A DNA stretch of 64,000 nt from Enterobacter sp. EA-1 (GTDB taxonomy: Bacteria > Pseudomonadota > Gammaproteobacteria > Enterobacterales > Enterobacteriaceae), in contig CP025776.1 in assembly GCA_002886105.1 (NCBI GenBank), positions 5,022,001 to 5,086,000 on the forward strand. Direction: 5' to 3'. Position 1 is the first letter of the stretch. Each line of letters opens with the position of its first letter. Below the pieces are notes generated by a model that was given only the letters and a program-made list of their open reading frames with translations, had not been told where the DNA came from and did not search any database. The position numbers and the translations under genes are program-made. Positions 10,048 through 19,911 of the stretch are shown piece by piece.

Positions 10048-10758
10048 CCATACGCCCTCTCCGTCAAGGAGGGGGGCGCTACCATATATTTTCCCCACAG
10101 TCGCCGGGAATTATCTTCAATTTTGCCGTGAATACGCCGATTCTGCATCGTACGCGTCCAGCTTGCCGATAGCCCCGCCGCCGACAGTAAACGGTGATAT
10201 TGCGCATCATCAAACGGCTGATACCGGGGCGATGGCCGCAGCATCATATACGCTGACGTCGCTCAACCGGGATGCCAGCTCCAGCGGCGCATCTGTGGAT
10301 ACTCTTCCCGCGGCAATCACCCGATAGAGCCAGCCAACTTTGCCACTTGCCTGCATCTGCGCCCCCATATCGCTAATAGCGAAATGGAAATTGAGTTTAA
10401 AACAGGGAGAGCGCGGTTGCGTCACCGGATGAGTGCATCACCCCAACGAAAAATATCGCCGATAAATACCGTTTGCTCCGTCAGCCCCGTGGTGGACAGG
10501 TTTTCGCCAAACGCCGGGGCGCAAAACAGTGATGCCTGTTCAGGAAACGCGCAGCCCACCACGCATAATGCTCGCGCGGATAGTGGCACAGCGCGCGATC
10601 CGGACCGCCGTGGTAACTCTGTTCAGCCTGCTCATCTCCTGCAAGCCCGGTGTCGGTAAGCATCAGTTCACCTTCAACCTGTAATTTGGCGATGGCGCTG
10701 GGCCGACTCCTGCATAATCCCTGGCTTTGCCAATAAAGACGTCAACCGGATGGCGCAT
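10044..10758 (-). CDS. yiiM: MOSC-domain protein YiiM (6-N-hydroxylaminopurine resistance)
   Basis: YiiM is a molybdenum-cofactor sulfurase C-terminal (MOSC) domain protein that, in E. coli, detoxifies N-hydroxylated bases together with the Moco enzyme YcbX pathway. Starts MRHPVDV; visible are GDEQAEQSYHGGPDRALCHY (MOSC core), FGENLS-like region across a break, QPRSPCFKLNFHF with the conserved Cys, and the 3-alpha C-terminal domain ending KIEDNSRRLWGK. Breaks lie near 10690, 10480, 10410 and 10265. The usual protein ends at or just after LWGK; the printed frame adds about 13 codons through a hairpin, so the stop at 10044 is uncertain. Confidence 0.9.
10053..10078. repeat. GC-rich hairpin of the CCCTCTCC family after cpxA
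   Basis: Imperfect inverted repeat CGCCCTCTCC / GGAGGGGGGCG with a 5-base loop, just past the cpxA stop and inside the printed 3' end of convergent yiiM. It probably acts as a bidirectional terminator or 3'-end stabiliser. Confidence 0.5.
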
Positions 10759-10885
10759 ATTCTCTCCCTGGATAGTGTTGAATCACGCCACTATTAGACC
10801 ACATTTTTTGTGCAGTAAACGTGCAGAAATGCGACCCCGGTTGCCATGCCGCCCTCACAGACGTGCTATCACTTAACCTGATATT

Positions 10886-10900
10886 TGAAACGCTATTTCA
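10886..10900. promoter_or_regulatory. KdgR-like operator upstream of the DapA-family aldolase
   Basis: TGAAACGCTATTTCA matches the KdgR palindrome (TGAAAC..GTTTCA core) at both arms, with AATAAGGAGA and the GTG start following within 35 bases. A second similar site stands before kdgT at 12948. Confidence 0.65.
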
Positions 10901-10920
10901 TTCAATAAGGAGACCGTGCT

Positions 10921-11811
10921 GTGACCCACGAACCCCCATTCTCCGGCGTCTGGTGCCCTTCCATCACACCCATGGACAGCGAAGGACGAGTCGATCTTAA
11001 CGGACTGAGCAAACATATTGCCCGTCTTAGCGCGGCGAAAATTGATGTCATTTTGCTGATGGGCAGCATCGGTGAATTCGCCTCTCTCCTCGATGGACGA
11101 GCGGCTATTATTGATCCGCAAAGCGCGGGCAATGTCTCCCGGCACGATGGTTGCCAACGTCTCGTCGACCTGCTTCAACGATATTCTGAGTATGGCCGAT
11201 GAAGCTGGCGCACCGGCTACGAAGCCGTCATGGTGCTACCCCTTACTATTACGGTCAAACGCCAGCGCAATTGTTAAGTTACTTCCGCGCGCTGGGTAAG
11301 GCGATTAGCGGTAAGTGGTTTGCATATAACTTTCCGGCGCGCACCGGCTGTGATCTGACGGCCGAGCTGGTGGCAACCGGCGGCGGAATTCCCGGATTTC
11401 GCCGGTATTAAAGACACGGTGGATTGCCAGTCGCATACGCGTAATATCATTCTCGCGACGCAGAAAGTCCGCGACGACTTCGCCGTGCTGTCCGGGTATG
11501 ACGAATATTATATTCCTAACCTGCTGGCGGGCGGCGCCGGGGTGATTTCGGGCTGAACAATGTCATGCCGGAGCTGTTTGTCAAAGCCCGCGAAGCCCTG
11601 GCGACAGGGCGATTCTACCAACGCTACAGGACGCACAGCGCGAGATAGGCAAATTTATGGCGATTTACGCCATCGGCGATGATTTTGTTACCACCATAAA
11701 AACCGTGGTGTCACGCAAGTTTGGCTACTGCACGCCGATTGCGCGCAACCGGCGGCGCGCTGAATGAGGAGCAGCGCCACCGAGGTTGATAGCCTTTTCG
11801 GTATTCAATAA
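10921..11811 (+). CDS. DapA/NAL-family aldolase, probable 2-keto-3-deoxygluconate aldolase
   Basis: A class I aldolase of about 296 residues in the dihydrodipicolinate synthase / N-acetylneuraminate lyase family. The GTG start follows AAGGAGA. Visible are GVWCPSITPMDSEGRVDLNGL, GSIGEFASLSMDER, LPLYYYGQTPAQL (catalytic Tyr region), WFAYNFPARTGCDLT and GIKDTVDCQSH, where the Lys forms the Schiff base. It ends VDSLFGIQ. Breaks lie near 11087, 11205, 11385, 11555, 11615 and 11785. E. coli has no gene here. Its neighbour kdgT is a KDG permease and both have KdgR-like operators, so cleavage of KDG to pyruvate and glyceraldehyde (as in YagE/YjhH) is my inference; other 2-keto acid substrates are possible. 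Confidence 0.8.
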
Positions 11812-11816
11812 CCACA

Positions 11817-11848
11817 CAGGCCGGATACGCGTCGCGCTATCCGGCCTG
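11817..11848. repeat. REP-like palindrome between the aldolase gene and kdgT
   Basis: An 11-base perfect inverted repeat (CAGGCCGGATA and complement) around a 10-base GC-rich loop, of the GCCGGAT...ATCCGGC type found in enterobacterial REP units. It lies 5 bases after one stop and 3 bases before the other of two convergent genes and probably ends both transcripts. Confidence 0.75.
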
Positions 11849-11851
11849 CCG

Positions 11852-12831
11852 TTATTTCACTGCATTACGAATAGCGATTTCCGCGGTTGCCCTTTCACTT
11901 TCCGTGACCAGATTGAGGTTAAAATCGGCACCAGAATCGAGGTGACGATCACCGAGGTCGCCACCAGCGCGGTAGCCGCTGGCGCCATCGCTTTAAAATC
12001 CGGCACCATTTCGGCAATCAGCACTGGCGTGGCTACCGCCGCGCCCGCAGAACTGGAGGCCGCCAGCCCGGCGGTTCCATCCCCGCCACCAAGCAGTTTA
12101 TCGGCGAGAATCAGCGGAATGCCGGTGATCACAATCACTGCCAGACCTAACAAAATGCCCAACAACCCGGTTTGTGCAATCACACTTAAATCGATGGTGT
12201 TACCCAATGCGAAAGCAAAGAACGGGGATCAGCGTTTGCACCGCCTTGCTAAAGAATTCCCTCAGTTCCGGATCAAGGTTACCCAGTGCGAACCCCACCG
12301 GAAGGGCAATACCGCGCCGACAAACACATGCGGCTCAAACGAGGCGATACCCGCAGTACCGAGAATAATCATCGTCATCAACGGGCCAGACTCCAGCGAC
12401 ATCAGCACAAACGCCCCGGCTTCCTCTTTCGTGCCGTATTGCTGCATGATCGACGCATAAAGCCCGCCGTTGGTCATATCCATCGAGGCCACCAGCGCCA
12501 GCGTCGACAGCCCGGCAAAAATCCGACTTCAACACCGTGCGCCGGGATCACGCGCGACGCCACCGCCGCAACCACCCATGCCACGGCAATTTTGGTGACC
12601 ACCAGCGTACCGGATTTCCGCAGCACCGTACCGGTCGCGCTCAGTTTGATCGACGCCCCCATGCAGAAAAACCACACCGCCAGAATCGGCACCGTACCGG
12701 TGATCATACCGTTGGTAAAGAGCCAAAATATTTCCCCGCTCCCGGCGCAAAGGTGTGGCACAACGCACCGATGAACAAGGAACCAGCATCATACCGCCCG
12801 GAATTCTCTCTATTGCACGTTTGATTTGCAT
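11852..12831 (-). CDS. kdgT: 2-keto-3-deoxygluconate permease
   Basis: KdgT is a proton-coupled inner-membrane importer of 2-keto-3-deoxygluconate from pectin and uronate breakdown. Starts [18 protein letters not shown]; visible are [63 protein letters not shown] and [20 protein letters not shown]. Breaks lie near 12770, 12740, 12525, 12320, 12225 and 11900; after the last, the homologous end AIRNAVK places the stop at 11852. About 326 residues, like E. coli. It converges on the DapA-family aldolase gene and is preceded by a KdgR-like operator. Confidence 0.96.
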
Positions 12832-12947
12832 ATTCTCACCTGTCGTCAAAACCGTCTGATTTTGCTGCGCCGGACAGAAAACACTCAGCGCCGATGAGGT
12901 GATGTTAGAACCCGTTTCCGGTGAGAAAAGTGATCAATCATGCATAA

Positions 12948-12962
12948 CGAAACAATATTTCA
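12948..12962. promoter_or_regulatory. KdgR-like operator upstream of kdgT
   Basis: CGAAACAATATTTCA (minus strand TGAAATATTGTTTCG) closely matches the KdgR repressor palindrome and lies about 117 bases before the kdgT start. KdgR control of kdgT is established in E. coli and Dickeya. Confidence 0.75.
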
Positions 12963-13011
12963 TTATTTTAGGATAATCGTTTTTATTGTCTGTACTCATG
13001 TAAATCGACAT

Positions 13012-13043
13012 AAAACCCCCGTCGGCAGCGCGGCGGGGGTTTT
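13012..13043 (-). terminator. sodA intrinsic terminator
   Basis: On the minus strand a stem of CCCCC/GGGGG extended by A/T pairs (AAAACCCCC with GGGGGTTTT) lies about 32 bases after the sodA stop and is followed by T-rich DNA. Confidence 0.8.
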
Positions 13044-13074
13044 GCCCTCACCTACGGCGAGTGACGAAAAAGCC

Positions 13075-13694
13075 TTATTTTTCGCCGCGAAACGCGCAGC
13101 AGCTTCGTCCCAGTTCACCACGTTCCAGAACTCTTTGATGTAGTCCGGGCGGCGGTTCTGGAATTTCAGGTAGTAAGCGTGTTCCCACACATCCAGACCC
13201 ACGATCGGGAAGCCAGAGGCGCCGGAAATCGCTTCACCCATCAGCGGGGAGTCCTGGTTTGCAGTAGAAACCACCGCCAGTTTGTCGCCTTTCAGCACCA
13301 GCCGGTGCCCAGCCGGAACCAAAGCGGGTTGCTGCTGCTTTTTCGAATTCTGCTTTGAAGTTATCTACGGAACCGAAATCGCGCTCGATTGCCGCTTTCA
13401 GGTCACCCTGCAGGGTGGTGCCTTTTTCAGACCTTTCCAGAACAGGCTGTGGTTCGCGTGGCCGCCTGCGTTATTACGCAGAACGGTTTTTTTGTCCGCC
13501 GGCAGCTGGTCCAGTTTGGTGATCAGCTCTTCAGCAGACAGATTTGCGAACTCCGGCAGACTTTCCAGCGCTGCGTTTGCATTGTTCACATAAGTCTGAT
13601 GATGTTTGGTGTGATGGATTTCCATCGTTTGTTTGTCGAAGTGCGGCTCAAGGGCATCATACGCGTACGGCAGAGCAGGCAATGTATAGCTCAT
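13075..13694 (-). CDS. sodA: Manganese superoxide dismutase
   Basis: SodA dismutates superoxide in the cytoplasm as a Mn homodimer. Starts [17 protein letters not shown]. Metal ligands can be seen in order: the His in [13 protein letters not shown], the His in [13 protein letters not shown], and Asp/His in [15 protein letters not shown]. Breaks lie near 13425 and 13305. The A-run at the end (GCGAAAAATAAGG) has lost one base; with it the protein ends RFAAKK at 13075, otherwise the frame runs about 26 codons further through the terminator. Length 206 residues as in E. coli. Confidence 0.96.
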
Positions 13695-13759
13695 AATCAT
13701 CTCCATTAAGGGTGTAAGCGGCTACTGTGTTAACGCCGCGTAAGCAGTTGGTTCATTAT

Positions 13760-13769
13760 AGTTAATTAA
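13760..13769. promoter_or_regulatory. ArcA-type box in the sodA promoter
   Basis: AGTTAATTAA matches the ArcA-P consensus WGTTAATTAW exactly and lies 66 bases upstream of the sodA start. ArcA repression of sodA under anaerobiosis is established in E. coli. The adjacent AT-rich stretch (to about 13800) also vaguely resembles a Fur box, which I do not claim. Confidence 0.55.
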
Positions 13770-13984
13770 ATGATATTGAAAATGTTTATCAATGCCGTAG
13801 TTTTTATAAGGTTATAACTTTTGGTTATGTTATTGAAACTGTGAAGCTGCTCACCTCCATAACGCGCTGATTGCCAGCTCTCGCCGTTACGCGGCAAACG
13901 CCTCAAGGTTAATCCTCTGACCGATTTTTACACTCATCGGGTCGGCTGCTCGTATCCCGGCGATAAAAACAAAGAGGATTGAAA

Positions 13985-15024
13985 ATGAGTAACGCGATTA
14001 CGATGGGTATTTTATGGCATTTGATAGGTGCAGCCAGTGCAGCCTGTTTCTATGCCCCGTTTAAAAAGGTGAAACATTGGTCCTGGGAAACCATGTGGTC
14101 AGTCGGCGGCATCGTCTCCTCGGCTTATCCTTCCCTCGGACAATCAGCGCGCTGTTATTGCCTGATTTTTGGGCCTATTTCAGCTCGTTTAATGCCTCCA
14201 CGCTGCTGCCGGTGTTCCTGTTCGGCGCAATGTGGGATCGGTAACATCAACTATGGCCTGACCATGCGCTACACCGGGCATGTCGATGGGCATTGGTATC
14301 GCCATCGGCATTACGCTGATTGTCGGTACGCTGATGACGCCGATCATCAACGGTAACTTCTCTGTGCTGATTGGCACCGAAGGCGGTCGTATGACGCTGC
14401 TGGGCGTGCTGGTTGCCCTTATCGGCGTGGCTATCGTCACCCGTGCGGGCCAGTTGAAAGAGCGCAAAATGGGTATCAAGGCCGAAGAGTTCAGCCTGAA
14501 AAAGGGGGCTGGCGCTGGCCATCATGTGCGGCGTCTTCTCTGCCGGGATGTCCTTTGCCATGAATGCCGCCAAACCGATGCACGAAGCCGCAGCGGCGCT
14601 GGGTATCGATCCGCTCTACACGGCGTTGCCAAGCTATGTGGTGATCATGGGCGGCGGCGCGCTGGTCAACCTCGGTTTCTGCTTTATTCGTCTGGCAAAA
14701 GTGAAGAACTTGTCGGTAAAAGCCGACTTCTCGCTGGCAAAACCACTGCTTATCAGCAACATCCTGCTCTCTCTGCGCTGGGTGGTCTGATGTGGTACCT
14801 GCAGTTCTTCTTCTACGCACGGGGTCACGCGCGTATTCCGGCGCAGTATGACTACATCAGTTGGATGCTGCACATGAGCTTCTACGTGTTGTGCGGCGGT
14901 ATTGTCGGACTGGTACTGAAAGAGTGGAACAATGCGGGCAGACGCCCCGTGAGCGTGTTGAGCACCGGGCTGCGTGGTGATCATTGTGGCGGCCAATATC
15001 GTTGGCCTCGGCATGGCTAACTGA
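13985..15024 (+). CDS. rhaT: L-rhamnose:proton symporter RhaT
   Basis: RhaT imports L-rhamnose with protons through ten membrane helices. Starts [20 protein letters not shown] after GAGGA. Conserved segments include [66 protein letters not shown] and the end GLGMAN. Breaks lie near 14125, 14275, 14505, 14775 and 14960. It ends one base before convergent rhaR. The same locus also encodes an ABC importer for rhamnose. Confidence 0.97.
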
Positions 15025-15868
15025 TCAGGCGGCAACTCGACTACGATGACGCCATTGACTGGCGTCATCCCCACTTCCCGGCTAAACACCACCGAAAAGT
15101 AGTTACTGTCTTCAAACCCGCACTGCATGGCGATTTCACTGATCATCTGCTCGGAATGCTGCAACAGATACTGCGCATGGCAAATGCGTAACTGGCGCAA
15201 ATAGTGATTGATGGTCATCCCTGTCTGACTGCGGAATTGCTGGCGTAGCGCCCGCTCGCTGCACTGCTCCTGCTCACAGAACTGCTCCAGCACAAAGCTG
15301 CGATTCAGGCTGCCGGACAGCGCGGTAATCAGCTTATCCAGCAGCGCTTCGCTGTGGGTGGCGGCAAGATTATCGGTGGCGAAACGGTGGCGTTTTAGCG
15401 TCAACACCAGCTGCGCAAACAGCGTTTCCGCCATGATATTGTCGAGGGATCGGGCCCGCGCTCTCGTGCTCAAGTTGCGTAATGACCTGTCGCGCCTGCG
15501 CCATACCGGTGCTGCCGATGCGCCAGTGTGGCGTCCACGGCGAGCCATTAAGCCCGGGAATATGCGCTGCCCAGTCGAGGTTCAACGTCAGCCGGTCCGG
15601 GCAGTAAATAATGTTTTGTAGCACCAGTCGTTGACCGACGCGTAGGAGTGACAATCTTCCGCGCGGATATAGAACAGGTCGCCACGGGTAATGCGATAAG
15701 GGCGATCGTTAAGCACATGCAGGCCGTTGCCGCGCCATACCATCACCAGTTCATTAAACTCATGAGTGTGTGCGGCAAAGACATTTTGCGGATAGCGATC
15801 CGCCACCGCCACCGCCTGTCCGGTGCGGGGAAGAAGTCCGCTTTACGAAGAATTAACTGACCTGCCAC
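15025..15868 (-). CDS. rhaR: AraC-family activator RhaR
   Basis: RhaR binds L-rhamnose and activates rhaSR. The N-terminal cupin-like sensor has [19 protein letters not shown] and [14 protein letters not shown]; the C-terminal AraC domain has two helix-turn-helix motifs ([17 protein letters not shown] and [20 protein letters not shown]). Breaks near 15590, 15540 and 15455 and a lost C near 15052 hide the normal end [11 protein letters not shown] at 15025. I chose the GTG at 15866-15868 ([13 protein letters not shown]) because it aligns with the E. coli start and has AGAGG upstream. Length is about 281 residues. It is downstream of rhaS in one operon. Confidence 0.94.
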
Positions 15869-15941
15869 AACGTCACCTCTGCCGTGAACAACCTGTGATT
15901 ATTAGCGGAACTACGGCAAAAAATCGGTGATAGCCTTCTCG

Positions 15942-16780
15942 TTACTGAAGCAGCGTATCGCGCCCCCGGCGGATATCCCGCGGTGACCAGTCGAACTCGC
16001 GACGAAACAGTGTCGAAAAATGGTTGCTGTCGCCAAAGCCGCAGCGGAAGGCGATATCCGTCACGCTGTCGTCGCTATGGCGCAGCATATGCCGCGCTTT
16101 GATAAGCCGTAAACGGTTGAGATAACGCTGCGGGGTCAGGCCGGTCGACTGCTTAAGCTGGCGGTGCAGCGTGCGCAGAGAGAGCGTAAATTGCTCCGCC
16201 AGTGGACTCCCAGCAAATATCCTCCGCGAAGTGATCTTCCAGCCACAGCATCAACTGATTAAGCCGGGCGTCGTTGTTCGCCGCGCCCTCTTGCAGGCTG
16301 CTTTTACGCAGTAACACCAGCAGGTGCATAAACAGGATCTCGCGGTTGGCAATGCCGTGCGTATCCATCTCCATATCCATCTCTTCCATCTGGCTGATAA
16401 TGGCACGCACCGGGTCAGCGTGTGCTGATTCACCCGCCAGTGCGACGGATAGTGCCCGTCCTGCTCCTGAGGCAACAGCAGATTCAACCCGGATAAAAAC
16501 TGGAATGCATCCGGCGAACGGTACAGAACATTGGTCAGACAAAGGTTGTCAGTATGTTCATACAAGTGCCGGTCATGGTCGCGGACAAAACAGACCGTCC
16601 CGCCGCTGATGGTGTAGGGCTGACCGTTAAAAACGTGGATCCCTGTGCCATGCTCAACAATCACAATTTCATGAAAATCATGATGATGCTCAGGAAATGC
16701 CGCCACCGGGGTAATCGCGGTTCAATGGCGACAGGTGATTTACCTGACGGGAAAAAATCCACGCTATGAAGTACGGTCAT
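15942..16780 (-). CDS. rhaS: AraC-family activator RhaS
   Basis: RhaS binds L-rhamnose and activates rhaBAD and rhaT. The sensor domain starts [13 protein letters not shown] and contains [20 protein letters not shown] and [17 protein letters not shown]. The DNA-binding part has [18 protein letters not shown] and the second helix-turn-helix [20 protein letters not shown], ending [11 protein letters not shown]. Breaks lie near 16720, 16425 and 16205. Length matches E. coli (278 residues). It is divergent from rhaB across about 300 bases with CRP and RhaS/RhaR sites. Confidence 0.95.
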
Positions 16781-16915
16781 ACTCGCCCCCAACCCAACAA
16801 TGAGAAAAGTTCTCAAAATAGTAATTAAGGGTTCGCCACCTCACCTTAAATTTTCGACAGCATTTCGCGCATAGCCTGCCGTTTTTTCCAAGAAACGGCC
16901 GGAAAGATCGGGAAA

Positions 16916-16931
16916 TGTGGCAAGGGTCACA
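16916..16931. promoter_or_regulatory. CRP-like site on the rhaSR side
   Basis: TGTGGCAAGGGTCACA matches the CRP palindrome TGTGA-N6-TCACA with one mismatch. It lies about 136 bases before rhaS. The RhaR sites expected between it and rhaS (around 16860-16900) are plausible but not resolved by eye. Confidence 0.6.
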
Positions 16932-16961
16932 ATGGCCCGAAACCCCACCAGAACTGGAAAC

Positions 16962-16977
16962 TGTGAACTCTCTCACG
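16962..16977. promoter_or_regulatory. CRP site of the rhaBAD promoter
   Basis: TGTGAACTCTCTCACG is TGTGA-N6-TCACG, one mismatch from the CRP consensus. It lies immediately upstream of the RhaS-binding region, the same arrangement as in the E. coli rhaBAD promoter. Confidence 0.75.
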
Positions 16978-16980
16978 TTC

Positions 16981-17056
16981 ACCTTTGCTTTCTTGCCAGC
17001 GCGAAATCGCCGCTGTCCGTAACAAGAAGGTACGACGCATCGCCCTTTTTAGACTG
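16981..17056 (+). promoter_or_regulatory. RhaS-binding half-sites and rhaBAD promoter
   Basis: The two 17-bp half-sites of the E. coli RhaS operator have counterparts at 16981-17000 (ACCTTTGCTTTCTTGCCAGC) and 17013-17031 (CTGTCCGTAACAAGAAGGT). The downstream CCTTTTTAGACTG region around 17043-17055 matches the E. coli -10 region. RhaB starts 30 bases later. Confidence 0.75.
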
Positions 17057-17085
17057 TCTGCAATGACTCTAAGAAGGACCCGATC

Positions 17086-18555
17086 ATGACTTTTCGCCAT
17101 TGTGTTGCAGTTGATTTAGGCGCCTCCAGCGGACGTGTAATGCTGGCGCGTTACGATCGCCGACAACGCACACTCACCCTTCGTGAAATCCACCGTTTCG
17201 TTAACTGTCTGCAAAAAACAGAGGGTTTCGATTGCTGGGATATCGACAGCCACCGGAAGCGGAGATCCGCCGGTCTGCACAAAGTGTGTGAAGCAGGCAT
17301 TCAACCTGACAGCATCGGCATCGATACCGGGGCGTGGATTATGTGCTGATCAACAGCAAAGGCGAGCGCGTGGGCTTACCCATCGCTTACCGCGACGACC
17401 GCACTGACGGCGTGATGCAACGTGCGATGCAGGCACCGGGCAAAACCGACATTTATCTGCGCAGCGGCATTCAGTTTTTACCGTTTAACACTCTGTACCA
17501 ACTGCGTGCGCTGGCGGAGCAGCAGCCAGAACTGCTGGAGCAAGCCGCTCATGCGTTGCTGATCCCCGGATTATTTCAGTTACCGGCTGACCGGCAATCT
17601 GAACTGGGAGTACACCAACGCCACCACCACGCAACTGGTCAATATCAACACCGATAACTGGGACAGCACGCTGCTGGACTGGGCTGGCGTTCCGGCTCGC
17701 TGGTTCGGCACGCCCACCCATCCGGGCAATGTAATAGGTCAGTGGATCTGCCCGCAGAACAATGCCATCCCGGTGGTTGCCGTCGCCAGCCATGACACCG
17801 CCAGTGCCGTCATTGCCGCACCGCTGGCGGATAAAGATGCCGCGTATTTGTCGTCCGGCACTGGTCGCTGATGGGTTTTGAGAGCAAAACCCCCTACACC
17901 AGCAATCACGCACTGGCGGCCAATATTACCAACGAAGGCGGTGCAGAAGGCCGCTACCGTGTGCTGAAAAACATTATGGGGCTGTGGCTGCTGCAACGCG
18001 TACTGAAGGAACAGGCGATCGCCGACCTGCCCGCGCTGATTGCCCAAACGGAACAGCTTCCCGCCTGCCAGTTCATCATCAACCCCAACGATGATCGCTT
18101 TATCAACCCGGACAACATGAGCGCCGAAATCCAGTGCTGCTTGCCGGGAAGCAGGCCAGCAAGCACCGCAAAACGCGGCTGAGCTGGCGCGCTGTATCTT
18201 CGACAGCCTTGCGCTGCTGTATGCCGATGTGCTGGGCGAGCTGGCAAGCCTGCGTGGCAAACCCTTTACCCGTCTGCATGTGGTGGGCGGCGGTTGCCAG
18301 AACCAGTTGCTGAACCAGCTCTGCGCAGATGCCTGTGGTTTGCCCGTGGTGGCTGGCCCGGTAGAAGCCTCCACGCTCGGCAATATTGGCGTGCAACTGA
18401 TGACGCTGGATGAACTCAGCAACGTTGATGATTTTCGCCCGGTGGTGGTGGCTAACCACTCCCTGATCACATTTACCCCTAATCCTGACAATGAAATCGC
18501 CCGCTACGTCGCGCGCTTTCAGCAAAAACGACAGACAAAGGAGCTATGCGCATGA
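17086..18555 (+). CDS. rhaB: L-rhamnulokinase
   Basis: RhaB phosphorylates L-rhamnulose at O1 with ATP (FGGY/actin-fold kinase). Starts [20 protein letters not shown], the first phosphate-binding loop; further motifs are DSIGIDTWGVDYVLI (catalytic Asp region, across a break), [53 protein letters not shown] and [16 protein letters not shown]. Breaks lie near 17255, 17330, 17575, 17865, 18140 and 18165. Length matches 489 residues. The stop overlaps the rhaA start by four bases (ATGA). Confidence 0.97.
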
Positions 18556-19820
18556 CCACTCAACTTGAACAAGCCCTCGGGAAATTGCTAAACAGCGTTT
18601 CGACGCGGTAGGCATTGATGTCGAGGAGGCGCTGCGTCAGCTCGATCGCCTGCCGGTATCCATGCACTGCTGGCAGGGCGACGACGTTGCCGGTTTTGAA
18701 AACCCGGAAGGCAGCCTGACTGGCGGTATCCAGCCACCGGGAACTACCCGGGTAAAGCGCGCAATGCCACGGAACTTCGTGCCGATCTGGAGCAGGCGCT
18801 GAGTCTGATCCCCGGCCCAAAACGCCTTAACCTGCACGCGATTTATCATGAGGCTGATGCACCTGTCGCGCGTAACGAAATCAAACCGGAACACTTTAAA
18901 AACTGGGTGGAATGGGCAAAAGCCAACAAACTGGGGCTGGATTTTAACCCGTCCTGTTTTTCGCACCCGCTGAGCGCCGATGGCTTTACCCTCTCGCACG
19001 CGAACGACGAGATCCGTCAGTTCTGGATTGACCATGTAAAAGCCAGCCGCCGCGTTTCTGCACACCGGGTTCGGTGAACAACTGGGGACGCCGTCGGTGA
19101 TGAATATCTGGATCCCGGATGGCATGAAAGACGTCACCGTCGACCGCCCGGCGCCGCGTCAGCGCCTGCTGAATGCGCTCGACGAGGCGATCAGCGAAAA
19201 CTGAACCCGGCGCACCATATCGATGCCGTGGAGAGCAAACTGTTCGGGATTGGCGCGGAAAGCTACACCGTTGGCTCCAATGAGTTCTATATGGGCTATG
19301 CCACCAGCCGCCAGACCGCCCTGTGCCACCGGATGCCGGCCACTTCCACCCGACCGAAGTGATCTCCGACAAAATCTCCGCCGCCATGCTGTATGTGCCG
19401 CGCCTGCTGCTGCACGTCAGCCGCCCGGTACGCTGGGACAGCGACCACGTAGTTCTGCTGGATGACGAAACCCGGTGCCATCGCCAGTGAAATCATTCGC
19501 CACAAACTGTTTGACCGCGTGCACATCGGTCTCGACTTCTTCGACGCTTCTATTAACCGTATCGCCGCCCTCGGGTGATCGGCACCCGCAATATGAAAAA
19601 AGCGCTGTTGCGCGCGCTGCTGGAGCCGGTTGATCAACTGCGCCAACTGGAAGCCGATGGCGACTACACCGCGCGCCTCGCGCTGCTGGAAGAGCAGAAA
19701 TCCCTGCCATGGCAGGCGGTATGGGAAATGTATTGCCAGCGCCACGACACCCCGGCAGGCAGCCAGTGGCTGGAAAGCGTGCGGGCGTATGAGAAAAACG
19801 TATTACGCAAACGCGGGTAA
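18552..19820 (+). CDS. rhaA: L-rhamnose isomerase
   Basis: RhaA converts L-rhamnose to L-rhamnulose; it is a Mn-dependent TIM-barrel tetramer. Starts MTTQLEQA; visible are [101 protein letters not shown] (metal ligands) and [16 protein letters not shown]. Breaks lie near 18580, 18740, 19055, 19155, 19325, 19470 and 19575. Ends [10 protein letters not shown]; about 419 residues as in E. coli. A CCCTCTCCC-type hairpin follows before rhaD. Confidence 0.97.
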
Positions 19821-19828
19821 CCTTTAAT

Positions 19829-19849
19829 CCTCTCCCGGCAAGGGAGAGG
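19829..19849. repeat. CCCTCTCCC-family hairpin between rhaA and rhaD
   Basis: CCTCTCCC / GGGAGAGG with a short GGCAA loop, followed by GTGAGGGG in the same layout as a dispersed intergenic element seen in many enterobacteria. There is no T-tract, so read-through into rhaD is expected, perhaps with reduced level or a stabilised rhaBA 3' end. Confidence 0.6.
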
Positions 19850-19911
19850 GAGAAGACCATTGTCAGCGTGAGGGGAAAACCCCGCACCGTATTAACAGGA
19901 ACCACAAGACT

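Noticed and set aside
11786-12460. 224-codon open frame opposite kdgT
   Set aside because: It is an antisense shadow of the permease, rich in residues typical of such shadows (Ala/Pro/Thr/Arg).
14634-15548. 304-codon minus-strand frame extending rhaR across rhaT
   Set aside because: Only the part above 15025 is RhaR; beyond that it is antisense to rhaT and results from a hidden rhaR stop.
17739-18525. Long open frames on the strand opposite rhaB
   Set aside because: They mirror the coding frame of a recognised kinase gene, have no homology I recognise and no ribosome-binding site.
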